Notes: generated by a model from the sequence alone, not told the origin. A stretch of 64,000 nt of DNA from Phaeodactylibacter luteus (GCF_007993045.1 NZ_VOOR01000029.1:1-64000); one strand, 5' to 3'. Positions 51,639 to 60,353 are shown, numbered from the stretch's first letter. Numbers and translations are program-made.

Positions 51639-54600
51639 CTAATGTTGGACTATTGCGCGTTTGAAATAAGGCCGGCCATCGATCATGACTTTGAAGAGGT
51701 AAACCCCGCTTGGCCAGTCCTGTACCTGAAAGGCCGTTTGTCTTCCTATCGTTTGCTTCAGCATCAGCCCCCCATCGATGCGGAAAACATATAATGTTGC
51801 CTTCGAAGCCCCATAGGGGAGCGCAAGGTGCAGTTGTTCCATAGCAGGGTTGGGGTAGAGGGCGATTTCGCCGGCTTCTGCCGAACGGGCCCCAGTGGTA
51901 GGCCCTTCTTGGTAAAAGGAAAAGACTTCGCTCTGGCGGTTTCCGCATTCGCTCAGTGCAGTGACCCGCCAGAAGAATAGCCCTGCTTCGAGCGGTGCTG
52001 GCAGCGAGGTATAGCTGTCGTTGTGCAAGCCAGTATAGGCGAGGTCGGTAAACAGGGTGTCCCGGGCAATTTCAAGGCGGAAAGAATCCGCATAAATGGC
52101 GTTGCCCCAGCTGAAGTTTTCCTGCCCATAAAATACAGGAGAAGCATCAGCTGGCGCAATCAATAGAGGGGTGTGAGGTGGGGCTTTTACCAAAAGTGAA
52201 ACTTCACAAACGTGGGTGTTGTCCCCATCGGTCGCATAGAGCAGGAAGGTGCGTGGCCCGATGTTGTCAAAGCTGCCCAAATAAAGGGTGGCGCTGGCTC
52301 CAGGGGCGATATTCTGTGCGCTAAAAGCAGAGTATACCCCATCCTGTAGCCCAAGTGCAAAAAGAGAGACAGGGCCGCTGAAGCCTGCCCCTACTAAGAG
52401 TTCGAGGGCTATAGTGTCTGATTGGCATATAGTTATCGGGCCTGGGCGCATGAATATTTCTGCCGTGGCAGGATAGGTCGTGCAAACTTCCAATTCCCAG
52501 TCGTTGAGCTGCCCGCCATCTTGGTTGAAATGGTCAGTCAGTACGAGCCGCCAAGTGCCTGAGGCAGAAGCGCCTATCAGGCTGGAGAACGGCGTAGCTG
52601 GCCGGTAGCTGCCCGCAATGGCAGGTTCGTTGCCACATTCGTTTTCCAGTTGGGAAGGAGACCCCGTGGCTTGGTCGGAAAAGCTCAGCAACAAATCGTT
52701 GCCCGGGCATCCAAATGGCGTCAGGGGGTGGCCCGGGCGGTCAAAAAGCTGCACGACTTCACCTTCGGGCGAGCGGAGGAAAGCAGAAAGATCCCCAACA
52801 AAGGTATGGGCGATATCGAGCCCGTTCAGGGCTACACTGGCTATGGTGCCGCTGAGCTCGGTTTGGATAGCGGAGGTGACAACACCGGGCTCATTGCTGG
52901 GGATCGCAACCGGGAGCTGGGCTGCTTGCAGGCGGTCGCAGCGTATAGCTGAGGTGCGGAATGGTATCGTGCTGCTCCAGGGCGATGCGCCACAGATATT
53001 GCGGCCCCGCACCCTATAAAAATAGCGGGTGTAAGGGAGCAAAGGCGGCCCTTCGTATTGTGCCTGCCCAATGCCATTCACTGAGGCTACAATCTGTGAG
53101 AATAGGGAGTCTCTGGCAATTTGGATATCGTAGGTAGCCGCCCCGGGGAGTGGGCTCCATTCATAAACAGGGGATAGCGATACCCCTTCTGACGCCGCTT
53201 CGGGAGAGAGGGAGGACACTGGCTCCGGAGGCCCATCTACCAGATAGACTACCGCGGTGGCGGCAGCTTCGCTGTTGCCATCAGTGGCATGTATGTCAGT
53301 TGAGAATTCTAGCCCGGGCAGATCAGCTCCCAGGGCAAAGCTGAGTATGAGGTTGGCTTGCCCGCCTGGGGGCACTGGGTTGGGGGAGAAATGGGCCGAA
53401 ACGCCTGAGGGCAGGCTTGGCGCAGATAAACTGACGGGGCCGCTGAAGGCTGCTGCCACATCAATCGAGAAAATAGCTTGCCCGGGTATACAGGTAGCCT
53501 GTTGTGCAGGCTCCACAAATAAGGCCACGTTGCAGCTGGCCAAAGAGCGGCCATCTAAGGCCATCGTGTTAGATTGGAGTGGGTCTAGCCAGTCTTTCAG
53601 CCGGGTAGCGGGCGTGCCTCCGCCTTCCCAAGCAGGCCGTAGCCACCCGAAAGCATCATATGCGTTGTTGTTGCAGCTGGCCCCCCCGCCATGCAGTTGC
53701 CCTACTGCCTTGCCGTGCCTGTTGAACAGGGGCGCCCCGGAAGAGCCTATTTCTGTACTCCCTACCGACCAGTTGGGCACGATGAGGTGGTTGCCATTCG
53801 GGACTTGCTGACTGCCGCTGCCCCAGGATCCAGTGTAGGCATCGGTAAAAGCAAAACTGATCCGTTTTTCTGCTCCGTCAGGATGGTGGATGCAAGCCAG
53901 GGTATCTTCTGGGGGAGCGGCAGAGCGGTCCCATCCTGCAAAAAAGGCCTGGGCCGCATCGGGCACAGCGTCGTCCAGTTCGAGCAAAGCCATATCAGAT
54001 GGGCTGTGCCCTGACCTGAAGATAGCTCCGGTGTTGAAAAGGTTGAGGGAGCCATTGCCGGGGTTTGCGCTGGCTACCGTGCCGGGCTGCCGGCAGTAGC
54101 TGTTCCGGTAGTTCCAGTATACGACAACCGATGGGGCTACAGAGGGCGTGACCTCACAGTGGTAGGCGGTAAGGAAATAGGGCTTACAGTCTTGAGCGGT
54201 ATTGTTGACCAAGAACCCCGTACAGTACCGGTCCCCATTTTGGCCGTACACAGCCACGGATTGTATTTGGTCCCGGAAACGGTCTACTTCTCCCCAGCCA
54301 TCTTCTTCCCCGCAGACTACGTCCAGGTGGCAGGCGCCAGTAGCGATGGCGAAAAAGTCCATGAAGTCATGGTTGATACGGGTCAGCCAAAGCCGTAGAT
54401 GGGGCTGTTCTGCCTGCGGGAGGACAACGGTTATCGTCAGCTCGTCCCCAGGGAAAGCAGGGGTCCACAGTTGTTGGTGGGCTTCATTGTCAGAAGGGGT
54501 GAAGGGCCCCTGTGCACGTTCTTGCCCAGGCCCCGAGAGGAAAAGCTGGCCACCAGGCGGCATATAGTATTCGGTGAAGCCAAGGTTCAGAGAAAAGGCG

Positions 54601-54881
54601 CCGGGAGAGGAGAGGCGGAGCTGCCAGATGGCGCTGTCTCCCGTCAAAATCCAGTGGCCGTGCGTCTGAGGGCGGATGTTGACTTCTTCGGGGCAGGCGA
54701 AGCGGGGCGCACGCCCTGGTTGGCGGAGGCTGAGCTCTGCGGCCTTCAAGCTATCGTTGTCGAGGGGCGGGAGTTGGAACAAAGGAGGCGCTTGCCCATG
54801 CTGGGCTAAGGCCGTAGTAGCCTGTCCGGCCAAGGCCAGGAGCAGCAATAAAATACAACGCAGGGAATTCCATCGCCCCAT
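51639..54881 (-). CDS. Secreted trypsin-like protease with P-domain and type IX sorting tail
   Basis: A 1080-residue modular secreted protein. After a signal peptide (CILLLLLALAGQATTALAQ) comes a trypsin-like domain with catalytic His near 240 (LTAYHCE), Asp near 295 (SDMALLELDD) and Ser near 380 (GSSGAPLFNRHGKAVG). An all-beta region with a fibronectin-III-like domain (PVYEWSPLPGAATYDIQIA), a proprotein-convertase P-domain (GDLSAFLRSPEGEVVQLFD, GTWRLVLTDHFNQDGG) and a second Fn3-like domain follow. The tail (LYPNPAMEQLHL ... GVYLFKVMIDG) is a type A sorting signal for the type IX secretion system, so it is probably exported to the cell surface. Confidence 0.88.
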   Translation of the reverse strand: MGRWNSLRCILLLLLALAGQATTALAQHGQAPPLFQLPPLDNDSLKAAELSLRQPGRAPRFACPEEVNIRPQTHGHWILTGDSAIWQLRLSSPGAFSLNLGFTEYYMPPGGQLFLSGPGQERAQGPFTPSDNEAHQQLWTPAFPGDELTITVVLPQAEQPHLRLWLTRINHDFMDFFAIATGACHLDVVCGEEDGWGEVDRFRDQIQSVAVYGQNGDRYCTGFLVNNTAQDCKPYFLTAYHCEVTPSVAPSVVVYWNYRNSYCRQPGTVASANPGNGSLNLFNTGAIFRSGHSPSDMALLELDDAVPDAAQAFFAGWDRSAAPPEDTLACIHHPDGAEKRISFAFTDAYTGSWGSGSQQVPNGNHLIVPNWSVGSTEIGSSGAPLFNRHGKAVGQLHGGGASCNNNAYDAFGWLRPAWEGGGTPATRLKDWLDPLQSNTMALDGRSLASCNVALFVEPAQQATCIPGQAIFSIDVAAAFSGPVSLSAPSLPSGVSAHFSPNPVPPGGQANLILSFALGADLPGLEFSTDIHATDGNSEAAATAVVYLVDGPPEPVSSLSPEAASEGVSLSPVYEWSPLPGAATYDIQIARDSLFSQIVASVNGIGQAQYEGPPLLPYTRYFYRVRGRNICGASPWSSTIPFRTSAIRCDRLQAAQLPVAIPSNEPGVVTSAIQTELSGTIASVALNGLDIAHTFVGDLSAFLRSPEGEVVQLFDRPGHPLTPFGCPGNDLLLSFSDQATGSPSQLENECGNEPAIAGSYRPATPFSSLIGASASGTWRLVLTDHFNQDGGQLNDWELEVCTTYPATAEIFMRPGPITICQSDTIALELLVGAGFSGPVSLFALGLQDGVYSAFSAQNIAPGASATLYLGSFDNIGPRTFLLYATDGDNTHVCEVSLLVKAPPHTPLLIAPADASPVFYGQENFSWGNAIYADSFRLEIARDTLFTDLAYTGLHNDSYTSLPAPLEAGLFFWRVTALSECGNRQSEVFSFYQEGPTTGARSAEAGEIALYPNPAMEQLHLALPYGASKATLYVFRIDGGLMLKQTIGRQTAFQVQDWPSGVYLFKVMIDGRPYFKRAIVQH

Positions 54882-54920
54882 AGAAATGCAGTTATCTGAC
54901 ACACCGATCAAAATACAAGG

Positions 54921-54953
54921 AAGCGGGGATAGTGCCAAGGGCTATCCCCGCTT
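54921..54953 (-). terminator. Terminator-like hairpin after the M14 gene
   Basis: Perfect 12-bp arms AAGCGGGGATAG/CTATCCCCGCTT with a 9-nt loop, 48 bp after the M14 peptidase stop on the minus strand. Only a weak T-rich tract follows. Confidence 0.6.
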
Positions 54954-55000
54954 TCGCCAGCTCCCGCCATTTTCCGTCTGCTGCCAGACAGAAAACCAGG

Positions 55001-57514
55001 TCAGTTTTGACTAAAGAATAGTGCGTTGGCAAAAAGGAGCTTGCCCTCTTCCCAGAAACCTCTGAAAAGTGGATTGTCCACGAGGTAAACGACGCCGCCA
55101 CGCCCTTGGTTTTCAATGCCAAATACCAAAGAGCCCTTTAAGTTTTCTACCGCTTTCGCTCCGGCAAAGCCGATAGGGGTGGCCTCTTCGCTCAGGTAGC
55201 CCGCATTCCAGCCCCTATCCAAGAGCTCGAAGGCGGAAGAGGAGGTCTTTAGGCTGTAGTAGTGGCTTCCCAGCCCAAAGGCGAGCGGGTGGGTGGTATC
55301 CAGCTGTGTTTTGAAAATAGCTCCGGGCACGTAGTTGGTGATGCTCCTGCGAGCCTGCCCGGCATAGGGTAGCAGGCGCTGCCCTGCTGCTGCTTCCTCT
55401 TGCTCTGGGCGCTTAGCGGCTAAGCTGAACCCTTGTTGGCCTGCAAAGGCTCCTACTGCCCTGCCGATGGCGATCACCCGCCCGCCACGGCGCATCCATT
55501 CTCCCAGGGCGCCCTGCTGGCTTTCGCTAAAAGCATAACGGCCTTCGGGCATAACAACAACATCATAGTGGCTCAATACTTCTGAGCTAATGTCCTCTGC
55601 GCTTATCAAAAAAACGGGGTAGTCGAGGCTTTGCTCGAAGTAATGCCAAGCTTCTCCAAAACTGTTGGCATTGGTGGATGGCCCCGTCAGCAATGCCGTT
55701 TTGGGCATATCGATAAAGCTCATAGACTCCGAGCCTAAATCAAAACCTGCATCGGAAAAGCCTGTATATACTGGGGTGATGGGCTGCTGATGTTTTTCTG
55801 CAAGGGCCAATATCCGGGTATCGAAAGCCTCGCCCAGCTTGCGGTTGTCTGCACGGGTAAAGGCAATGCTGCCAGCAGGGTATGCCTGCCCTTCAAGCTC
55901 AAAACGGCCAGTGGCCAGGCGCGGCTTGAGCCCCGCCTTCATGGCTGCGCTCAGGAAGCGCGCATCGCTGAAAGACTGCCAGGGGTAAAGGTAGGCGTAC
56001 GCCGGCTGGCTGTTGCCGTTGGTGTTGCTTACTAAAGGGGCTAGTGTGAAGCCCTCCGCTTGGGGCACTTTGCTGTCTGATGCTACAGCCTTTAGCCCGT
56101 AAGCAAAAGGCAGTGCCCAAGCAGTGATATCGTAGGTGAGGGAGTCTTCTAAAGCGGGTTCAGGCTCGAAAAGCACTTGTACCAGAGTGGACATTGGCTG
56201 AGCAGAAGGGATAACGAGGTCGCCTTCTTTTACTTGGTAGCTCCCATTTCCGCCAGCGCGGTAGTCATAGCCCTTGATTTCCCGGGCCTGAGTGGCCGTG
56301 CCATACCGGATCTGATTGCGGTCGAGCAAGTCCAGCAGGGATTTGATCTTCCCCTGTGGGTTGTCTTTGCTGATAACAAAAGACTGGAATTGGCCCACGG
56401 TGCCCTCGGCAGCCTTTTTAAAATAAGCCGAAAAACTAGACAGTAGCTTTTCGCGGTTGTTGTAGGCAACCTCAACGGTAGAAAGCGCAGCAACCGTATG
56501 GTGGTCTATCCGGTCTTGCAGCGTAAGGGTATCTCCATTTTCCATCAGGATGCCCCGGCCGGAGATGCCGTGCCCTGCCTGCTCATGTGTCATGCCAATA
56601 GAACCGTTGAAAGTAGGGTAGGTGTCGCCATAGCTAGGGTAGAGCAGGTCGAAAACTTCACGGGTGAAATAGAGCCACCCTTGTTTGTCAAAATGGCTGG
56701 CATGGTTCTGCCCCGCTTTCATTTGAAACTCAGCCTGCCAATCGGTGATGTGCTCATGGTATGGGGCAGCAGCCGGCGCAAAGTAGTACGGGTTGTCGGG
56801 GTACTGTTCATGCACATCTACGTGCACATGCGGGAGCCACTGCTGATAAAGGGCAAGGCGTTGGCGGGATTCGGGCTGCGTCTGCCATGCCCAGTCCCGG
56901 TTGAGGTCGAAAAGGTAATGGTTGACCCGGCCGCCGGGCCAGGGCTCTTGGTGCTCAAGGGTGTGAGGCTCAGGGGTGTTGGCTTTGGGGGCTACGCGGC
57001 GGTACCACTGAGTGTAGCGGTCGTATCCGTCTGGGTTGAGGGAAGGGTCAAGGAGCACCACGGTGCTGCTTAGCCATTCTTTAATGTCTGCCCGGTCTTC
57101 TCGAGCCAGCTCATATAGGGTGGACATGGAGCTTTCTGTCCCTCCGGCCTCGTTGCCATGTACGCCAAAGCTCAGCCAGACTACGGGCTGGTTTAGTTCT
57201 GGCGCAGGCGTGCCGGGCAGCATGCCTGCGCGCTGTAAATTGGCGGTGCGGATGTCCTGGATGCGCGCCAAGTTTTCTTCACTGCTGATGGTGAGCAGTA
57301 TGAGGGGCCGTCCTTCAGGGGTTGCTCCGTATTCTTGTAGCTGGACCCGAGGGCTGTTGTCCGCTACGTGCCTGGCATAAGCCACGACTAGGTGGTGAGG
57401 TGTGAACTGCTCGCCATGCTCATGGGGCAGGAATTCAGAAGGGCTCAGCAATTGCGCCATAGCCAAAGCAGGAAGCCCTGCGGCCAGCAGTGCAAGAAGG
57501 AATCGGTACATCAT
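55001..57514 (-). CDS. Secreted M14 zinc carboxypeptidase with GATase-like C-terminal domain
   Basis: An 837-residue exported protein with a signal peptide (RFLLALLAAGLPALAMAQ). The M14 domain shows the zinc ligands His near 117 and Glu near 120 (FGVHGNEAGGTESS), substrate-binding NPDGYDRYTQ, and the third ligand His in HVDVHEQYPDNP near 231. The last third reads as a class I glutamine-amidotransferase-like fold without a catalytic Cys (YDVVVMPEGRYAFSESQQGALGEWMRRGGRVIAIG), as seen in other large Bacteroidota M14 proteins. It probably digests extracellular peptides. metF lies upstream with a 63-bp gap. Confidence 0.9.
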   Translation of the reverse strand: MMYRFLLALLAAGLPALAMAQLLSPSEFLPHEHGEQFTPHHLVVAYARHVADNSPRVQLQEYGATPEGRPLILLTISSEENLARIQDIRTANLQRAGMLPGTPAPELNQPVVWLSFGVHGNEAGGTESSMSTLYELAREDRADIKEWLSSTVVLLDPSLNPDGYDRYTQWYRRVAPKANTPEPHTLEHQEPWPGGRVNHYLFDLNRDWAWQTQPESRQRLALYQQWLPHVHVDVHEQYPDNPYYFAPAAAPYHEHITDWQAEFQMKAGQNHASHFDKQGWLYFTREVFDLLYPSYGDTYPTFNGSIGMTHEQAGHGISGRGILMENGDTLTLQDRIDHHTVAALSTVEVAYNNREKLLSSFSAYFKKAAEGTVGQFQSFVISKDNPQGKIKSLLDLLDRNQIRYGTATQAREIKGYDYRAGGNGSYQVKEGDLVIPSAQPMSTLVQVLFEPEPALEDSLTYDITAWALPFAYGLKAVASDSKVPQAEGFTLAPLVSNTNGNSQPAYAYLYPWQSFSDARFLSAAMKAGLKPRLATGRFELEGQAYPAGSIAFTRADNRKLGEAFDTRILALAEKHQQPITPVYTGFSDAGFDLGSESMSFIDMPKTALLTGPSTNANSFGEAWHYFEQSLDYPVFLISAEDISSEVLSHYDVVVMPEGRYAFSESQQGALGEWMRRGGRVIAIGRAVGAFAGQQGFSLAAKRPEQEEAAAGQRLLPYAGQARRSITNYVPGAIFKTQLDTTHPLAFGLGSHYYSLKTSSSAFELLDRGWNAGYLSEEATPIGFAGAKAVENLKGSLVFGIENQGRGGVVYLVDNPLFRGFWEEGKLLFANALFFSQN

Positions 57515-57577
57515 AATCAGGTATTTAGCCTGCAATAATACCAATTTTTCGGGAGGGGGGCTCTGCTTTGTTCTGGG

Positions 57578-58534
57578 TCAGTAAACGGCCTCTGCAATCT
57601 GCCTGATGGTGTCTGCATCGCCCATAGTGTAGTAGTGGAGGCAGGGGGCGCCCGCAGCCTTCAGCTCTTTGGACTGTTGGATGCACCACTCTATGCCAGC
57701 CTGCCGCCTGCCCTCTGTGCCCTTCGCATCCTGTATCGACTTCACGAGGGCGTCCGGTAGGTCGATGTGGAAGATGCGGGGCAGAGCATTAAGCTGGTAC
57801 AACTTTGTAATCGGCTTGAGCCCGGGCACAATAGGTACGTTGATGCCGATCGCCCTGCACCGCTCTACGTAGTCGAAGTACTTTTGGTTGTCAAAAAACA
57901 TCTGGGTGACGATGTAGTCTGCGCCGGCATCGATTTTGGCTTTGGTGAAGGCAAGGTCCATGTCGATATTAGGCGATTCGAAGTGCTTCTCCGGGTATCC
58001 GGCAATGCCAATGCAAAAATCAGTGGAGGCCCCTTTGTCGATATTGGCGTCAAGGTATTTGCCTTGGTTCATGTGCTCGATCTGGCGGACCAGGTCAATG
58101 GCATAAGCATGGCCGTTCTCTTCTGGCACGAAACGGCCATCAAACTTGCGGGCATCGCCGCGCAATGCTAGCACATTGTTGATATTCAAGAAGTTGAGGT
58201 CGATCAATGCGTTCTCGGTATCCTCTTGGGTAAAGCCCCCGCAGATCAGGTGGGGCACGGCATCTACGCCGTAGCGGTGCATGATCGCGGCACAAATGCC
58301 AACCGTGCCCGGGCGTTTCCGGATAGCTGTTTTCTCGTAGTACCCGCTGGGCCGCATTTTGTAGATGAACTCCTCCCGGTGGTAGGTGACATCAATGAAG
58401 GGGGGCTTGAACTCCATAAGGGGGTCGAGCGTATCGAATATAGCCTGCATGCTCCCGCCTTTCAAAGGAGGGAGGACTTCAAAGGAGATCAGGGTCTGGC
58501 CGTTGGCCTTCTCAAAGTAGTCAGTGACTTTCAT
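57578..58534 (-). CDS. metF: Methylenetetrahydrofolate reductase
   Basis: A 318-residue flavoprotein TIM barrel that reduces 5,10-methylene-THF to 5-methyl-THF for methionine synthesis. Recognisable parts are FEVLPPLKGG (with the catalytic Glu), the folate/FAD strand FIDVTYHREE, HLICGGFTQED, LALRGDARK, and DAGADYIVTQMFFDN. A TAGCTTTG box lies 30 bp upstream. No SAM or cobalamin riboswitch is recognisable in the short leader. Confidence 0.94.
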   Translation of the reverse strand: MKVTDYFEKANGQTLISFEVLPPLKGGSMQAIFDTLDPLMEFKPPFIDVTYHREEFIYKMRPSGYYEKTAIRKRPGTVGICAAIMHRYGVDAVPHLICGGFTQEDTENALIDLNFLNINNVLALRGDARKFDGRFVPEENGHAYAIDLVRQIEHMNQGKYLDANIDKGASTDFCIGIAGYPEKHFESPNIDMDLAFTKAKIDAGADYIVTQMFFDNQKYFDYVERCRAIGINVPIVPGLKPITKLYQLNALPRIFHIDLPDALVKSIQDAKGTEGRRQAGIEWCIQQSKELKAAGAPCLHYYTMGDADTIRQIAEAVY

Positions 58535-58563
58535 AATTCCCGGGACGCTGTTTTTTGCTCCGG

Positions 58564-58571
58564 CAAAGCTA
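58564..58571 (-). promoter_or_regulatory. Promoter -7 box for metF
   Basis: TAGCTTTG on the minus strand fits TAnnTTTG and lies 30 bp upstream of the metF start. Confidence 0.6.
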
Positions 58572-58692
58572 ACTACTGCAAGGGTGAATTTCCAGGAATC
58601 CGTGTCATAAGGCTGAAAGATTGTAGCAGAGGATGACGGCTGTCATTGACGGGCCGCCACCATTTGGCCAATTTTAGCTGTAGCAGCTGGGC

Positions 58693-58913
58693 GGGCGCAG
58701 GCCAAAATGTCGCAGTCGTTTATGCTTTTGGGCTTTAGGCTGGCATTGGCCTAGCGCTGCGAAGGGGTGGCTGAAGGCCAGACCCGACGCCTGTAGGGCG
58801 AGGGGCCGAGCGGACAGCGAGCCCCGTAGCATAGCGGCACCTGCCCGCTGGCAGGGGCAGACCCCCTCCTTACGGTAAGGGCAGGCCGGAAAATGACAAT
58901 CTGGTTTGCGCCC
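58693..58913 (-). mobile_element. Family A element, copy 10
   Basis: A 221-bp full copy in minus orientation. A perfect 8-bp direct repeat AGCTGGGC lies at 58685-58692 and 58914-58921. Hairpin 1 loop is AGCG, and hairpin 2 is the expanded type shared with copy 4. It carries the CCTTACG segment of the long subfamily. It lies between the divergent metF and tetR genes, not at a stop codon. Confidence 0.9.
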
Positions 58914-58965
58914 AGCTGGGCTCTTTTGCAGGAGTGCTTGCTTTATTGAGCGGTTATTTGCATTT

Positions 58966-58985
58966 TTGACTAAACGTTTGGTCAA
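58966..58985. promoter_or_regulatory. Operator for the TetR-family regulator
   Basis: The 20-bp near-perfect palindrome TTGACTAAACGTTTGGTCAA (18 of 20 positions symmetric) ends 5 bp before the tetR start codon. Its position suggests autoregulation and control of the downstream export operon. Confidence 0.7.
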
Positions 58986-58990
58986 TAATT

Positions 58991-59572
58991 ATGTCTCCAC
59001 GTACCTCAGCACAGTTTGAAGCTATCCGCAAAGCAAGCATGGGCCGTATTTCCAATGCTGCTTTGGATTTGTTTGCCCGGAAGGGCTATTCAGCAACCTC
59101 CGTTGCGCAGATCGCAACAGCAGCGGGCGTATCTAAAGGGCTGCTCTACAACTACTTCAACGGCAAAGAAGCCCTTTTGCGGTACATTGTCTTAGAAGCC
59201 GTGGCAAAGGGGGAGAAGGCACTGTATGAAGCCCTTGCCCTGCCCGGCAGCCCGAAAGCCCGCCTGCGGCAGTTTACAGTGGCCACCTTCGGGCTGATTC
59301 AAAGCAACCGCGACTATTGGCGGCTGCTCTCAGCCCTGGCCCTTCAGCCTCATGTCCTGGATGGGCTGATGCCGGAGCTGCAGCAGAAAGAGGGGCAGGC
59401 CATGGAGGGGTTCCTGGCACTGTTCCGGGAGCTTGGGTACGAAGACCCGGAAGGGGAGCTGCTGCTCTATCAGGCGATGATGGATGGGGTAGCGTTGAAG
59501 TACATGCAGGCGCCCGAAGCCTACCCCTTGGGTAAAATGCAGACGAAAATCCTTGCCCATTATCAGCTATAG
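58991..59572 (+). CDS. TetR/AcrR family transcriptional regulator
   Basis: A 193-residue TetR-type repressor. The N-terminal helix-turn-helix covers residues about 20-62 (ALDLFARKGYSATSVAQIA, AAGVSKGLLYNYFNGKEAL). The C-terminal part is all-helical and would bind an inducer. A 20-bp palindrome lies directly before the start codon. The lipoprotein-sorting-like gene begins 34 bp downstream, so the regulator is the first gene of the export operon and probably represses it. Confidence 0.9.
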   Translation: MSPRTSAQFEAIRKASMGRISNAALDLFARKGYSATSVAQIATAAGVSKGLLYNYFNGKEALLRYIVLEAVAKGEKALYEALALPGSPKARLRQFTVATFGLIQSNRDYWRLLSALALQPHVLDGLMPELQQKEGQAMEGFLALFRELGYEDPEGELLLYQAMMDGVALKYMQAPEAYPLGKMQTKILAHYQL

Positions 59573-59606
59573 GAGCTGTATCACGTCTAATGAAAACCGG
59601 AACAAA

Positions 59607-60353
59607 ATGAGAAAATATAGTTTGACCGTAGGCCTGCTGTCCCTTTGCTTGTATATGCTGGCCGGGCAAAATGCCACGGAGATTGTCCGCATGGCAGATG
59701 AGAAATTCAGGGGGGAGAGCTCTGTGGCGACCATGAAGATGACGATTGTGCGCCCCACCTGGGAGCGGGAGATGACGATGAAGACTTGGGCAATGGGCAA
59801 TGCGTATTCCCTCATCAAGCTTACGGCACCTGCCCGGGATAAAGGCACCGCTTTCCTGAAACGGGACAAGGAGATATGGAACTGGCAGCCTACCATTGAC
59901 CGCGCGATCAAAATGCCGCCTTCTATGATGATGCAATCCTGGATGGGCTCAGATTTCACCAATGATGACCTGGTGCGCGAATCTTCCATTGTGGTAGACT
60001 ACCGCCACGAAATGATGGGGGAGGAGGAGGTTGAAGGCCGGGCTTGCTACATCATTAAGCTCACTCCCAAGCCTGACGCCCCCGTAGTTTGGGGCGAGAT
60101 CCTGGCTTGGATCGATAAAGCAGACTATATGCAGCTCAAGAGCGAGTTTTATGACGAAGATGGCTTCTTGGCCAACACCATGTATGGCAAAGCGGTAAAA
60201 GAAATGGATGGCCGCCTGCTGCCCTCTGTCATGGAGATCGTGCCAGCAGACAAGCCCGGGCACAAGACCCGTATGGAGTACTTAGAGCTTGATTTTGGAG
60301 TTGATTTGAGCAAGGGTTTTTTCTCTATGCAGAATATGAAGCGGGCTCAGTAG
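59607..60353 (+). CDS. Outer membrane lipoprotein-sorting-like protein (LolA-like fold)
   Basis: A 248-residue exported protein with a signal peptide (SLTVGLLSLCLYMLAGQ). The mature part matches the group annotated as outer membrane lipoprotein-sorting proteins (EIVRMADEKFRGESSVATMKM, WEREMTMKTWAMG, KDKEIWNWQPTIDRAIKMP-like segment, MMMQSWMGSDFTNDDLV). This LolA/LolB-like fold carries lipids or lipoproteins across the periplasm. It is followed 21 bp later by two FtsX-type permeases and an ATPase, indicating a lipid- or lipoprotein-export system. The start at 59607 avoids overlap with tetR and opens the signal peptide. Confidence 0.88.
   Translation: MRKYSLTVGLLSLCLYMLAGQNATEIVRMADEKFRGESSVATMKMTIVRPTWEREMTMKTWAMGNAYSLIKLTAPARDKGTAFLKRDKEIWNWQPTIDRAIKMPPSMMMQSWMGSDFTNDDLVRESSIVVDYRHEMMGEEEVEGRACYIIKLTPKPDAPVVWGEILAWIDKADYMQLKSEFYDEDGFLANTMYGKAVKEMDGRLLPSVMEIVPADKPGHKTRMEYLELDFGVDLSKGFFSMQNMKRAQ

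Noticed and set aside
58535-58692. A SAM or cobalamin riboswitch upstream of metF
   Set aside because: The promoter box lies only 30 bp from the start codon, leaving no room for a riboswitch leader.
4290-58913. Family A as a CRISPR array or tandem repeat
   Set aside because: The copies are single, dispersed over 54 kb, in both orientations, with terminal inverted repeats and target duplications; there are no regular spacers and no cas genes.
4290-58913. Family A as REP/BIME sequences mobilised by a RAYT transposase
   Set aside because: REP elements are shorter and do not have 20-bp terminal repeats with 8-bp target duplications; no RAYT gene is seen.
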